Assembly: GCF_000422445.1 (NCBI RefSeq)
Contig: NZ_KE383839.1
Coordinates: 311,262-375,261 of the forward strand
Source of the DNA: Paenibacillus assamensis DSM 18201
Lineage (GTDB): Bacteria > Bacillota > Bacilli > Paenibacillales > Paenibacillaceae
Reading direction: 5' to 3'
Length of the DNA stretch: 64,000 nt
The translations under genes and the position numbers were made by a program. This document shows, one piece after another, positions 1 through 8,728 of this stretch. The notes beneath the pieces were generated by a model. That model saw nothing but the letters and a program-made list of their open reading frames with translations, searched no databases and was not told the DNA's origin. Positions within the stretch are counted from its first letter, which is position 1. Every line of letters begins with the position of its first letter.

Positions 1-2
1 GT

Positions 3-860
3 ATTCAGCAAACCTTGCCTTCATTCTTTATACCGAATGTTCCTTTCACGTTGGAGACACTTGCGATTATTTTCCCATATTCGCTTGCTTTGGCAATTGT
101 AGGGTTGCTGGAATCGTTACTTACTTCCTCCATCGTTGATGATATGACGGACACAAGCAGCAATAAAAATAAGGAAGCACGGGGTCAAGGGATTGCGAAC
201 GTCGTAAATGGCTTTTTTGGCGGAATGGCAGGTTGTGCGATGATTGGCCAAACGGTTATAAATGTAAAATCGGGTGGGCGAGGTAGACTTTCCACCTTTG
301 TATCAGGCATGTTTTTAATGTTCCTTATTATTGTACTTGGTGATTTGGTTGTTCAAATTCCGATGCCTGTGCTGGCTGGTATTATGGTTGTAGTATGTAT
401 AGGGACATTTGATTGGTCATCCTTTACCTACTTGAAAAAAGCACCGAAGTCAGATGCATTTGTCATGCTGGCAACGGTTACTATTGTTGTAGCGACTCAT
501 GATTTGTCCAAAGGTGTTATTGCTGGCGTGCTGTTAAGCGCGATTTTCTTTGTAGCAAAAATATCGAAGATTAAAGTTATCAAAAAAATAGATGGAGAAA
601 AACAGATATTCCAAGTGGAAGGGCAGCTGTTCTTTGCTTCAACCAATACTTTCGTCAATGCATTTGATTGGAATAGCACCGGACAGGAAATCGTTATTGA
701 TTTCTCAAAAGCCCATTTATGGGATGACTCAGGTGTTGGTGCTGTTGATAAAGTGGTTCTCAAATATCGAGAGAATGGCAATCAAGTTAGCATGATAGGT
801 CTTAACTCATCCAGCCAAAATTTAATAAATCATCTTACCGTTCATGAAGGGCATAGATAG
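3..860 (+). CDS. SulP family anion permease, C-terminal part (5' end outside window)
   Basis: This is the C-terminal portion of a SulP (sulfate permease / SLC26) inner-membrane transporter. The frame is open back to the first base, so the TTG at 15 is not a believable start and the gene begins upstream. Visible are several hydrophobic membrane segments, the conserved stretch [14 protein letters not shown] followed by an N-K-E-rich loop, and a cytoplasmic STAS domain from about base 560 to the stop (the [20 protein letters not shown] core resembles anti-sigma-antagonist folds). The substrate could be sulfate, bicarbonate or another anion; the sequence does not decide. A terminator follows at once, so it is not co-transcribed with the next gene. 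Confidence 0.9.
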   Translation: MQQTLPSFFIPNVPFTLETLAIIFPYSLALAIVGLLESLLTSSIVDDMTDTSSNKNKEARGQGIANVVNGFFGGMAGCAMIGQTVINVKSGGRGRLSTFVSGMFLMFLIIVLGDLVVQIPMPVLAGIMVVVCIGTFDWSSFTYLKKAPKSDAFVMLATVTIVVATHDLSKGVIAGVLLSAIFFVAKISKIKVIKKIDGEKQIFQVEGQLFFASTNTFVNAFDWNSTGQEIVIDFSKAHLWDDSGVGAVDKVVLKYRENGNQVSMIGLNSSSQNLINHLTVHEGHR

Positions 861-880
861 CAATAAATAGCGATTCAAGA

Positions 881-916
881 AAGGACTGCGTTTCAAAAAA
901 TTGCAGTTCTTTTTTG
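881..916 (+). terminator. Rho-independent terminator after SulP gene
   Basis: AAGGACTGC (881-889) pairs with GCAGTTCTT (903-911), with one G-T pair, and is followed by a T run. Confidence 0.8.
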
Positions 917-927
917 TTTCTTGCGGA

Positions 928-973
928 TTGACTTCATAAAAGGAAGTACATATAATTGTCATAACAACTATAT
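928..973 (+). promoter_or_regulatory. marR promoter with overlapping operator copy 1
   Basis: A near-consensus vegetative promoter is visible: TTGACT (928-933), a 17-base spacer, and TATAAT (951-956). A 21-base element at 953-973, with core AATTGTCATAACAAC, overlaps the -10 box. The same 21 bases occur exactly, in inverted orientation, at 1462-1482 before the MFS gene. I infer that it is the MarR operator and mediates autorepression. Confidence 0.8.
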
Positions 974-1000
974 TTGATGTTAAAAAATGGAGGGCATTCT

Positions 1001-1426
1001 TTGGAGTTAGAAAAGTATATCGGTGTCATCGTTCACCGGGCAGATTTAAAGCTTAATCAGTATTATCAGAAAGTATGCGACCCATTTGATATCACTGTTG
1101 ATCAGTGGGAAATTCTCGTTACATTGTGGGAAAAGGAGGGCATTACTCAAAAGGAATTGGCGGAAAGATTGTATAAAGATCAAGCCAACATCGCTCGTAT
1201 GCTTTTCAAGCTTGAGAAGAAGGGGTTTATCCACCGAGTTACTCATGAGACGGATAGGCGATCATTACGAGTGTTCTTAACGGATAAGGGACGTAATATA
1301 GAAGAGGATATTATGGAACCGTCGACTGAAGCTTTTAACAAAACCATCGCTGGTTTGACGGAAGAAGAAGTCGAAAATTTCAGAAGGACGTTGGCGATTA
1401 TATACAACAATGTAAAGGATCTATAA
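1001..1426 (+). CDS. MarR family transcriptional regulator
   Basis: A 141-residue winged-helix DNA-binding protein of the MarR family, which as a dimer usually represses efflux or detoxification genes until a ligand binds. The helix-turn-helix region (ITQKELAERLYKDQANIARM) and the wing (THETDRRSLRVFLTDKG) are clear. I chose the TTG at 1001 because GGAGGG (989-994) lies six bases before it; the in-frame TTG at 974 and ATG at 977 lie upstream of that ribosome binding site. The neighbouring MFS exporter starts about 90 bases downstream and carries the same 21-base operator, so the regulator very probably controls both itself and the pump. Confidence 0.93.
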   Translation: MELEKYIGVIVHRADLKLNQYYQKVCDPFDITVDQWEILVTLWEKEGITQKELAERLYKDQANIARMLFKLEKKGFIHRVTHETDRRSLRVFLTDKGRNIEEDIMEPSTEAFNKTIAGLTEEEVENFRRTLAIIYNNVKDL

Positions 1427-1461
1427 CTACGAGACGAGTTATTGGTCCTCCATTTTTGGAC

Positions 1462-1501
1462 ATATAGTTGTTATGACAATTACCGTTACGACAAGTATAT
1501 A
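1462..1501 (+). promoter_or_regulatory. MFS gene promoter with operator copy 2 (inverted)
   Basis: The exact reverse complement of 953-973 lies at 1462-1482. It covers a likely -35 box ATGACA (1473-1478), which is 17 bases from TATATA (1496-1501). This places the inferred MarR site over the -35 here and over the -10 at the marR promoter. Confidence 0.7.
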
Positions 1502-1516
1502 AGGGAGCGATCGGTT

Positions 1517-2935
1517 ATGACATCGGCATCGGAAGCGATACAACCAAGTATATTTGGTGCTCCATATCGTGCCTTAACGATAGGCATTATATTAGCTATT
1601 TCTACCGTGGCTTTTGAAGGATTGGCGATTACGACAGTTGCACCGACGATAGCACAAGAGCTGGATGGTCTCCATTTATATGGATGGATTTTTAGTGCGT
1701 TCTTGTTGAATCAGATTATCGGGACCATTGTTATCGGCAAGCGGATAGATAAGCACGGGGTCTTCAAGAGCATGATTTTGTCATTTGTTATTTTTGTGGT
1801 AGGGATTGTAGTAGCGGCTATATCGTCACATATGCTCATTCTTATTATCGGAAGGGCATTTCAAGGTTTTGGAGCGGGCGCGCTTATTACGTGCGTGTAT
1901 TATAGTGCTGCCGTTCATTATCCAGATTCACTTCGAACGAAAATATTAGCCTCATTTTCCATGGCATTTGTGCTGCCCGCGTTAATCGGACCTTATATAG
2001 CAGGGTATGCAGCTGCCCATGTATCGTGGAGGTTTGTATTTTTAATGGTCCTCCCCATCATTGTATTCGCTTTAGTATTAACGCTTCCTACTTTTCGCAC
2101 GTTACCTTCACCTAGATCTTCATCATCCCGTAAACAAAACTACAAGGAATTACATGCGATCCTACTTGCCGTAGGAACAGGCATTTTATTGACCGGCTTG
2201 GGCTGGTTACCCAATTGGACAGGGATATTGCTTGCTATACTGGGCCTAATTATTATGATGAAGCCTTTGAGCAAGCTGCTTCCAGAAGGTACATTTTCAA
2301 TAGCATCAGGATTGCCAGCAACAATTGCTACACGAGGAATGTATGTGGCCTGTTATTTCGCTACAGAAAGCTTTGTTGTGTTGGCACTTGTTGAAGTGAA
2401 AGGCTTATCAGAAGAGTTGGCAGGCTTAATTGTAGCTGCAGGTGCATTGAGTTGGTCAGGAGCGGCATGGCTGCTGTCTGTGCTTGATGCAAGGGATCAG
2501 GGCAAGGGTAGAAAAATAAGAATTCACATTGGCGTCAGCTTCATTATTGCTGGAGTAGCGCTCGTCATTGCAGCCATCGCTTCAACAGGTGGAGGTATCT
2601 TGATCGCAACCATATCACAAATTATTATCGGCTTCGGCGCAGGCTTGGCGAATCCGACAACGGCAGCCATCGCTTTGCAGCACGCAAATGCTGGGGAAGA
2701 AGGGGAGGTTTCCGCTATTCTTCAGTTCATTGATTCCTTTAGTATTGGATTAAGTATAGGCATTAGCGGAGCTTTAGTAGCGATAAGTGATACATTCGAC
2801 TGGGGCATAACGACAGGAATTGTCCTGGTGCTATCACTTCAATTGTTGTTTGCGATCATTAGCTTCATTACTTCTTTCCGTGTTACGAAGAAGAAGCGAG
2901 TTGTTCAAGCTGGAACAACCAACCACATCTCTTAA
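1517..2935 (+). CDS. MFS drug efflux transporter
   Basis: A 472-residue Major Facilitator Superfamily membrane protein resembling drug:proton antiporters. The N-terminal part has the conserved first helix (FEGLAITTVAPTIAQEL) and a motif-A loop (GKRIDKHG) before helix 3. A charged loop near residues 200-215 is serine/arginine-rich. The ATG at 1517 has AGGGAG (1502-1507) in front; the longer frame back to 1442 runs through the operator and promoter and is unlikely to be translated. It lies directly downstream of a MarR regulator and shares its operator, so inducible export of a toxic compound is the likely role. The exported substrate cannot be read from sequence. Confidence 0.9.
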   Translation: MTSASEAIQPSIFGAPYRALTIGIILAISTVAFEGLAITTVAPTIAQELDGLHLYGWIFSAFLLNQIIGTIVIGKRIDKHGVFKSMILSFVIFVVGIVVAAISSHMLILIIGRAFQGFGAGALITCVYYSAAVHYPDSLRTKILASFSMAFVLPALIGPYIAGYAAAHVSWRFVFLMVLPIIVFALVLTLPTFRTLPSPRSSSSRKQNYKELHAILLAVGTGILLTGLGWLPNWTGILLAILGLIIMMKPLSKLLPEGTFSIASGLPATIATRGMYVACYFATESFVVLALVEVKGLSEELAGLIVAAGALSWSGAAWLLSVLDARDQGKGRKIRIHIGVSFIIAGVALVIAAIASTGGGILIATISQIIIGFGAGLANPTTAAIALQHANAGEEGEVSAILQFIDSFSIGLSIGISGALVAISDTFDWGITTGIVLVLSLQLLFAIISFITSFRVTKKKRVVQAGTTNHIS

Positions 2936-3044
2936 CATTCTACGCCGCGCAAATCGTTTAGCTCTGGCATCATGTTTCCTACACTACATTCTGCGCAGCT
3001 CAATCATTCAAAGTTAATCCTACTATATTGGAGGCGGTATACAT

Positions 3045-4256
3045 ATGGCACGCGTGTTAATCGTTAATATTCCTGCTGAAGGGCATGTGAACCCTACACT
3101 TGGCTTGGTGAAGCAGCTCATAGACCGTGGTGAAGAGGTTGTATATGTGTGTACAGAGGAATATCGAAATAAAGTGCTTCAAACGGGCGCAGAATTTCGA
3201 GCTTACCCATTTCAAGTAGACCCATTCTCCTATGATCCAGACTTGAAGCCTGCTCCATATAAACATCCATCCCAGTTTGCGAACATGGTCGTTCGTGGCA
3301 TAATTCAGAAAATTGTTCCTGAAATACTAAAAGTTATCGAAGGCGATACGTATGATTACTTTATCTTTGACTCCTTGATGGGGTGGGGAGGTACGATAAT
3401 TGCACAGAGACTGGATATTCCTGCGGTATGTTCGATTGCATCCTTTGCATTCGTAGAGCCACTTGGTTCAGAGCAAGGATTCATTGATGATGACGTTGAA
3501 AATGTATATGAATCAACGTTGGAGTTGGCACATCAGCTAGCCGTCCAGTTTAACGTACCGGCTCCAACGATACAGGAACTTACGAAGCATGCCGGTCAGC
3601 TTAAGCTTGTATACACAAGTCGCTACTTGCAGCCTAAAGCGGAACAGTTGGATGCCAGCTTCTATTTTGCTGGAACTTCTGTTGTACCACGTAAAGATGC
3701 ACCCATTCTTCCCTTTGATCAGCTCCTAGACCCAAACAAACAGACCGTTTACATCGCGATGGGAACGATTTTGAACCGAGATCTGGCGTTTTATAAGCTG
3801 TGTTTTGAAGCTTTTCAACACTTGCCGATCCAATTTATACTAGCTTCAGGCAAAGATACGGATATGGGGCCATTGGCTGATTACATTCCTTCTAACTTCA
3901 TTGTTCGCCCGTACATTCCACAGTTGGAGGTACTTGAACGTTCCGCTGCATTTGTCACACATGCTGGGATGAACAGTGTGAGTGAGGCGTTGTATTATAA
4001 TGTTCCAATGGTTATGATTCCATTAACGTCAGACCAACCGTTAGTATCCAATCGAGTAGAAGAACTCGGAGCAGGGATTACGCTCGATCATCATACATTG
4101 ACACCCGAATGTCTGAGAGAAGCATTGATGAAGGTGCTAACAGACTCAAGCTATAGGCAGCAAGCTTATCACATTGGTGAATCCTTACGTCTAGCAGGGG
4201 GATACATTCAAGCAGCAGATGTGATCATTTCACATTTCTCCAAAGTAAAGCAATAA
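3045..4256 (+). CDS. Macrolide-type UDP-glycosyltransferase (MGT/YjiC family)
   Basis: A 403-residue GT-B fold, GT1-family glycosyltransferase. It transfers a sugar from a nucleotide donor to small hydrophobic acceptors; in Bacillus and Streptomyces such enzymes inactivate macrolides or decorate flavonoids and other natural products. The N-terminal acceptor domain opens with LIVNIPAEGHVNPTLGL. The C-terminal donor domain has the signature HAGMNSVSEALYYNVP with downstream DQP, which bind the UDP-sugar. No signal peptide is present, so it is cytoplasmic. ATG with GGAGGC a few bases before it. It follows the MarR/MFS pair by about 110 bases with no visible terminator, so it may belong to the same detoxification unit. 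Confidence 0.9.
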   Translation: MARVLIVNIPAEGHVNPTLGLVKQLIDRGEEVVYVCTEEYRNKVLQTGAEFRAYPFQVDPFSYDPDLKPAPYKHPSQFANMVVRGIIQKIVPEILKVIEGDTYDYFIFDSLMGWGGTIIAQRLDIPAVCSIASFAFVEPLGSEQGFIDDDVENVYESTLELAHQLAVQFNVPAPTIQELTKHAGQLKLVYTSRYLQPKAEQLDASFYFAGTSVVPRKDAPILPFDQLLDPNKQTVYIAMGTILNRDLAFYKLCFEAFQHLPIQFILASGKDTDMGPLADYIPSNFIVRPYIPQLEVLERSAAFVTHAGMNSVSEALYYNVPMVMIPLTSDQPLVSNRVEELGAGITLDHHTLTPECLREALMKVLTDSSYRQQAYHIGESLRLAGGYIQAADVIISHFSKVKQ

Positions 4257-4301
4257 ATAAATGATTGTCATTGTATAAAATAAACTTGGATATATAAGTT
4301 C

Positions 4302-4334
4302 GACGTCAGAAAATAATTCTGGCGTCTTTCTTTG
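4302..4334 (+). terminator. Rho-independent terminator after glycosyltransferase
   Basis: GACGTCAGA (4302-4310) pairs with TCTGGCGTC (4318-4326), then TTTCTTTG. Confidence 0.8.
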
Positions 4335-4515
4335 TTTTATAGTTGGTATTTTGGTTGCATACTAACTAAGACAAAGGTGTTTAACTGTTGTAAGAATTAA
4401 ACTATATAAAATTCGTGAGAAAAATGGTACAATAAAAGTAGCCTTTTCTTAATAACCAGTCCAGCGAGAGAAGCTGCGGGTTTTAAAAATATGGTTGAAC
4501 AGAAAGGGAGAGTGA

Positions 4516-4827
4516 ATGATGCGAGTTGAATTGACCTTTACGAACAAAGGAAAATTAGCGATTGCTAATTTCAGCAACGAGGAGCTACTCGAAATCTTTT
4601 CAAGATATATGAATACGTTAAAGAAAAAGTATGATATTGAGGTAGCGGTTGATCATGAATCCAATCCTAATATCATTAGTGACAATGTTCTACTCGTTCA
4701 TGCGGACAATGTGAATTGTGATGCAGAGACCTTCTTCAAAGAACTAAGCAGAGATGTAAAGGTTCCATTGAAGAAAAGACTTGAGGGAAACTTGGATAAT
4801 GTTTTTAAAATAAAAATCAGTGAATAA
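4516..4827 (+). CDS. Small hypothetical protein, 103 residues
   Basis: I do not recognise a family. The product is short, soluble and charged, with a probable alpha/beta composition (MRVELTFTNKGKLAIANF at the start, a basic KKKYDIEVAV stretch mid-way). It has its own extended -10 promoter element (TGGTACAAT, ending 4433), the ribosome binding site GGGAG just before tandem ATG codons at 4516/4519, and a strong terminator after it, so it is very likely a real monocistronic gene. No membrane segment, signal peptide or catalytic motif is visible. Confidence 0.65.
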   Translation: MMRVELTFTNKGKLAIANFSNEELLEIFSRYMNTLKKKYDIEVAVDHESNPNIISDNVLLVHADNVNCDAETFFKELSRDVKVPLKKRLEGNLDNVFKIKISE

Positions 4828-4836
4828 AGAAACGAT

Positions 4837-4880
4837 AGAGCATCTTCAATAAGCCTTGTGCTTACGAAGATGCTCTTTAA
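4837..4880 (+). terminator. Rho-independent terminator
   Basis: AGAGCATCTTC (4837-4847) pairs perfectly with GAAGATGCTCT (4866-4876), followed by TTT. Confidence 0.8.
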
Positions 4881-4963
4881 CTTTATATTAGGAAGGGGGT
4901 GAAACGAGGATAGATCTCTGTTCTACTGAAACCATCCAGTTCCCGCTGCTAACCTAGGTTGAT

Positions 4964-5401
4964 TTAGCCACAGTCCTCTTCACTGCGAAGATTGAACTGC
5001 CACTCAATGCCAAACTTATCCGTTAAGCTGCCGTAACATTTACTCCAAAATGTTTCTTGAAGTTCCATCGCTACTTTACCGCCTTCTTTGAGCTTATGGA
5101 ATGCAGATTGAATTTCTTCGATATCATCGCCAACGAAAGTGAGGCTGACGTTGTTACCAACTACGAACGGCATGTCAGGGAACACATCGGAGAACATCAC
5201 CGTACTGCCATTGATGTTAATGCGAGTGTGCATAACTAGATCCTTTGCTTCCTCTGGAAGCGTAAAGTCTGGGGATGGCGGAGCATCGCCAAAGGCCATA
5301 ATTTCAGGTTGCTCTGTTCCAAACACCTCTGCATAAAACGTCACCGCTTCGCGACAATTGCCATTAAAATTAAGATATACTTCGATGGACATCATATTCA
5401 C
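4964..5401 (-). CDS. VOC superfamily protein (PhnB/YjdN-like)
   Basis: A 145-residue vicinal-oxygen-chelate fold protein of the PhnB-like subgroup. Typical features are the start IEVYLNFNGNCREAVTFYAEVF, the central VMFSDVFPD strand and the end WSKCYGSLTDKFGIEWQFN. Members of this subgroup often have no known catalytic activity and are not proven demethylases despite older annotations. It reads leftwards from a GGAG-like site near 5404 and has no co-oriented partner. Function is unknown beyond fold. Confidence 0.85.
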   Translation of the reverse strand: MNMMSIEVYLNFNGNCREAVTFYAEVFGTEQPEIMAFGDAPPSPDFTLPEEAKDLVMHTRININGSTVMFSDVFPDMPFVVGNNVSLTFVGDDIEEIQSAFHKLKEGGKVAMELQETFWSKCYGSLTDKFGIEWQFNLRSEEDCG

Positions 5402-5592
5402 TCCTCAACATAGATATGTAGTGCTTCATTTCGAATTTCGATCATATTGTATCACGTAAAATGAAAAATGCAAATATATGTTCGCATTTAGATAAATCCC
5501 AATCCTTTTCTCTATGGCATAGTTTTATCCGATTCACTTACAAAAATACCGCTATATAAGGAACAAAAGGCAGATCTAGCAAAGTGGGATAT

Positions 5593-5660
5593 TTGACCAA
5601 ATCGGATTGGCCGTGCTAAGATGAATTTCGAACAACAGTAAAAAAAAATTTACCGGTAAA
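5593..5660 (+). promoter_or_regulatory. Promoter and palindrome before winged-helix regulator
   Basis: TTGACC (5593-5598) and TAAGAT (5617-5622) are spaced by 18 bases. A perfect 12-base palindrome TTTACCGGTAAA sits at 5649-5660, just before the ribosome binding site. Autoregulation by the downstream regulator is an inference. Confidence 0.5.
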
Positions 5661-5681
5661 ATATACGGAGGTGTAACGCGT

Positions 5682-6293
5682 TTGAGTATTACTGGTGTGT
5701 ACAAAATCAAAACGCATGAGCAGCTTAAAGCTATTGCAGACCCACTTCGAACTAAAATACTAATGAATCTCGTCAAAGACGCTTATACGGGTCAGCAGTT
5801 AGCAGAACTATTGAGCATTACAAGAAATAATATTTACTTTCATCTCAAGGAGCTAGAGAAGCACGGCATTATCCATGTCGTTCGCAAAGAAGAGAAAAAT
5901 GGAATCATGCAAAAATATTATCGCGCCGTTGCAGGACGATTTATTCCAGAAGATCATTTGCTTCCAAGTTTAGACTTAATAGAAACTTCAAGACAGGTGT
6001 TTATGGAGACTTTAGAGGTTACACGTTCGAAGATAGAACATGCACCTGCTGCTTCGTTTGCACTAGATAGCACAAATGTAAATCGGAGAAAAAATATCGC
6101 CTCTACTTATCGATTTCATGCTCGTGAAGAGAGCTTTCATGCTTTTCTGGAGGAGTTTAAGCAGTTGATGGACAAGCATTTTACCATGCATCCGGATGAA
6201 TCCAGCATCGATATACAGTCAGAGGAAGAGAAGAGCTACTATATGTCTTTAGTCGCGTTTCAGGATAACAACGGAAACATCAACATTCAATAA
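5682..6293 (+). CDS. ArsR-like winged-helix transcriptional regulator
   Basis: A 203-residue regulator with an N-terminal ArsR-type winged helix (residues about 10-85: LKAIADPLRTKILMNLVKDA, then the recognition helix region LLSITRNNIYFHLKELEKHG). A roughly 110-residue C-terminal part, without obvious metal-binding cysteines, probably serves as a sensor or dimer domain. TTG start with GGAGGTGT at 5667-5674. It is followed within 25 bases by the metallo-beta-lactamase-fold hydrolase, so the pair is an operon and the regulator likely controls it. Confidence 0.88.
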   Translation: MSITGVYKIKTHEQLKAIADPLRTKILMNLVKDAYTGQQLAELLSITRNNIYFHLKELEKHGIIHVVRKEEKNGIMQKYYRAVAGRFIPEDHLLPSLDLIETSRQVFMETLEVTRSKIEHAPAASFALDSTNVNRRKNIASTYRFHAREESFHAFLEEFKQLMDKHFTMHPDESSIDIQSEEEKSYYMSLVAFQDNNGNINIQ

Positions 6294-6318
6294 TTACATT
6301 GCCGTGGAGGGAATACCT

Positions 6319-7128
6319 ATGCAACAGGCTCAATACCCTATCGTGATTGATGATGCGTGGTTTACCGTTTCGAAGCTGGATGAGACGACATTCGCAATTA
6401 GTGAATACGGACATTGGGAAAAAGTCCATTCGTTCTTACTTATTGGAAAGGAACGTGCGGCTCTTATTGATACCGGGCTTGGGATCGATAACATGAAGCG
6501 GATGACTGATCAGTTAACGGATCTACCTATTATCGTACTGACGACACATGTTCACGCCGACCATATCGGTAGTCATGGGCAATATGAAGAGATTTATGTA
6601 CATGAGTCAGAAGAGGATTGGTTAGTGAGTGGCATTAAAAAATTGTCGATTGAGCAAATCCGCAAAGATATATCACGTGATATTACAAGACCAGTTCCAG
6701 CATCTTTTGATCCGGAAACGTACACACCTTTTCAAGGTAAGCCGACAGGGCTGCTCTGTGACGGGGACATTATCGAATTAGGGGAGCGATCGTTGAAAAT
6801 ATATCATACACCCGGCCATTCTCCAGGTCATATTTCTATTTTTGATAAAAGTCGCGGATATTTATTTACTGGAGATTTGTTGTATGATGAGACACCTGTC
6901 TATGCCTTTTTTCCAACAACAAATCCAGAGGATCTCGTAAGCTCGCTAGAGAGAATTGCAACGAAGATTGATGGCATTCATAAAATATTTGGTGCTCATA
7001 ACCGGATTGGTTTGGAACCTGAATTGCTCGAATCGGTGCAAGCAGCGGTGGGAGAGCTACGAGAAAAAGAACTGGTTCGATTCGGTACCGGTGTTCATCA
7101 GTTCGATGGGTTCTCGGTGAGGTTTTAA
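6319..7128 (+). CDS. Metallo-beta-lactamase-fold hydrolase
   Basis: A 269-residue MBL-fold metal-dependent hydrolase. The zinc-binding signature HVHADH follows TT, and the later ligands are visible in HTPGHSPGHIS, FTGDLLYD and FGAHNR. This architecture is shared by glyoxalase II-like, lactonase and RNase Z-like enzymes; the substrate is undetermined. The ATG at 6319 is preferred over the GTG at 6304 because GGAGGG (6306-6311) would be its ribosome binding site. It is the second gene of an operon with an ArsR-like regulator. A long hairpin terminator follows. Confidence 0.88.
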   Translation: MQQAQYPIVIDDAWFTVSKLDETTFAISEYGHWEKVHSFLLIGKERAALIDTGLGIDNMKRMTDQLTDLPIIVLTTHVHADHIGSHGQYEEIYVHESEEDWLVSGIKKLSIEQIRKDISRDITRPVPASFDPETYTPFQGKPTGLLCDGDIIELGERSLKIYHTPGHSPGHISIFDKSRGYLFTGDLLYDETPVYAFFPTTNPEDLVSSLERIATKIDGIHKIFGAHNRIGLEPELLESVQAAVGELREKELVRFGTGVHQFDGFSVRF

Positions 7129-7173
7129 GCTGCAAGTTTGCTGGTATAAATGAAATTCAAATATATATGTATT

Positions 7174-7205
7174 GTAAGCCCCGTGCACTCGTGCATGGGG
7201 CTTAC
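7174..7205 (+). terminator. Long 14-bp stem-loop, probable terminator
   Basis: GTAAGCCCCGTGCA (7174-7187) pairs with TGCATGGGGCTTAC (7192-7205) around a CTCG loop. The T tract is weak, so termination efficiency is uncertain. Confidence 0.55.
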
Positions 7206-7436
7206 TGTTGTCATCTCATCAATATTTCTATACTATCCACTCTTTTGCATGTCATATGACGTTTCGTCATACTGACACCTGATAGCTTATGCCTCTAGAC
7301 ATCTTCATAGTCACATTTACAAATGACACCTGCTCACTGTGAACAATGACACCGCTCTTTATACTAATTCATATGCTAGTACAGGAATACGAGCCGGTAC
7401 AGATTAAACCTAACTAACAATGAGGAGAGATTCGAG
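7206..7436. other. Intergenic region with TGACACC repeats
   Basis: No gene is evident. The palindrome TGACGTTTCGTCA lies near 7258-7270, and the heptamer TGACACC occurs three times between about 7280 and 7352. The arrangement is reminiscent of terminal repeats of degenerate insertion sequences, but no transposase remnant is visible, so this is only a description. Confidence 0.3.
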
Positions 7437-7484
7437 ATGAATGTAAATTATTCCTTTTATAATTTCCATGGTGGATTAATATAA
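7437..7484 (+). CDS. Possible 15-residue peptide ORF
   Basis: ATG at 7437 encodes MNVNYSFYNFHGGLI and a stop. GAGGAGAGA lies at about 7422-7430, at proper distance, which is a much better ribosome binding site than chance usually offers. The peptide is aromatic-rich with a Gly-Gly near its end. It lies tail-to-tail with the TPR protein at 7539..8468, so it is not in the usual phr/aimP position. It could be a leader, a signal peptide or an accident. Confidence 0.3.
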   Translation: MNVNYSFYNFHGGLI

Positions 7485-7538
7485 GGAATGATTGTTATAA
7501 AATATGAAGCAGTGACAAATGACGAGAGCGCTATCCAT

Positions 7539-8468
7539 TTAATTTTTGATATAAATTTCTTCATTGTCATGTTCACCAACTTTCTGATCATATCTTTGTA
7601 AGTGATCCATTAAAGACTGTATCATTATTCTAACACTGTTGTTGCTTACTTCTGGCTGGTTATTCAAAATGTCATTGTTTATTTTCTTCAAGATGTCAAA
7701 TGCTTTGCTAATATGAGAGTGGTTATAGTAGTTAAAAAAGCTACTAACGTAATTACGTAGAACCTTTTCGTAATTTGGTGATGAAGCTGTAAGTAGAAAC
7801 TCAGCCTTGAGGTTATGAAAGTGAGCGAGAGTAGCAAATAGTAAAGGTGTTTGAAATTCAATAGGGGCTGTTTTCACCAATTTATCAACAAGAGTTTCGA
7901 GTTCACATAACTCCTTAGATAAGTTGTAGTTATTAGTATGCATAGAATGCTGTAATAATTCATTAATAATAAATACTAAGCTATCGTTGTGGTTTTCTTC
8001 ATTTTTTATGTGAGTGTAAAGACATTGAATTGCCTCAGAATTGTTTTCTCTAATGGTAAGTAAAAGTGATATTATTTTAGCATCTTTATGAGCAAAATCA
8101 TATCCTGTTTCTAGACATAAATCTAAATATTTTTTACATTGCTGATAGTCATTGATTTGATAGAACGTACTAAAAAGGACATATAATGCACCAGCTTTGT
8201 ATGGGCTATTAGAATCATCCACACGGGTAATATAACTTGCGTAGTCAATCGAAGATTTATAGTGCATTAGATTGTATGCGTGAACTGCCATCATGTAATA
8301 GAGACTAATCCTTTTTTCTATATCAAGATGTTCCGCTAGGTCCTCAATTAGATGCTCTCCTATTTTATAAGAATCTCTTAGCTTAGTGTGGTCTTGCCGT
8401 TTCTCGATATAGTCATCATACATTTTCTGTGCCAATTCTCGCATTATTGAGTTTTTCCTTCCGAACAT
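7539..8468 (-). CDS. TPR-repeat protein, possibly RRNPP-like peptide receptor
   Basis: A 309-residue, helix-rich cytoplasmic protein whose spacing of aromatic and small residues (for example YYMMAVHAYNLMHYKSSIDY, then YKAGALYVLFSTFYQINDYQ) suggests tandem tetratricopeptide repeats from about residue 50 to the end. Rap, NprR and AimR proteins share this architecture and bind short peptides. No N-terminal helix-turn-helix is evident, which would argue for a Rap-like protein-binding mode over a DNA-binding receptor, but the protein is shorter than typical Rap (about 370-380). AT content is higher than in neighbouring genes. The family assignment is an inference; TPR content is moderately sure. 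Confidence 0.6.
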   Translation of the reverse strand: MFGRKNSIMRELAQKMYDDYIEKRQDHTKLRDSYKIGEHLIEDLAEHLDIEKRISLYYMMAVHAYNLMHYKSSIDYASYITRVDDSNSPYKAGALYVLFSTFYQINDYQQCKKYLDLCLETGYDFAHKDAKIISLLLTIRENNSEAIQCLYTHIKNEENHNDSLVFIINELLQHSMHTNNYNLSKELCELETLVDKLVKTAPIEFQTPLLFATLAHFHNLKAEFLLTASSPNYEKVLRNYVSSFFNYYNHSHISKAFDILKKINNDILNNQPEVSNNSVRIMIQSLMDHLQRYDQKVGEHDNEEIYIKN

Positions 8469-8728
8469 TTATCCACCTCCGTTCAAAAATCATTTTAGGT
8501 TAACTATATCATGTAACAAACATGATGTAACGATCGTTTCCTTTTTTTCTTGATTTTTGAAAATAGCTCTGAAGAGGGAAACGGCAGCTATAACTTCATG
8601 AAACAACTTAATCGATGGTAAAGATAGATTGTTTTCTTCTAAATACTTTGTTATGTAATGGAAAAACAGTGATTGAAATCGTTTACATTAAAGAACAGAG
8701 TGCAGTTTTATAATGCGAGTAACAATGA

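Noticed and set aside
7260..7360. TGACACC triplicate as a CRISPR-like or IS-terminal array
   Set aside because: Spacing is irregular, the copies are short, and no cas or transposase gene is near.
7500..7523. 20-codon minus-strand ORF right after the TPR gene as a phr-like pheromone gene
   Set aside because: It has no ribosome binding site and no hydrophobic export signal, unlike known phr or aimP genes.
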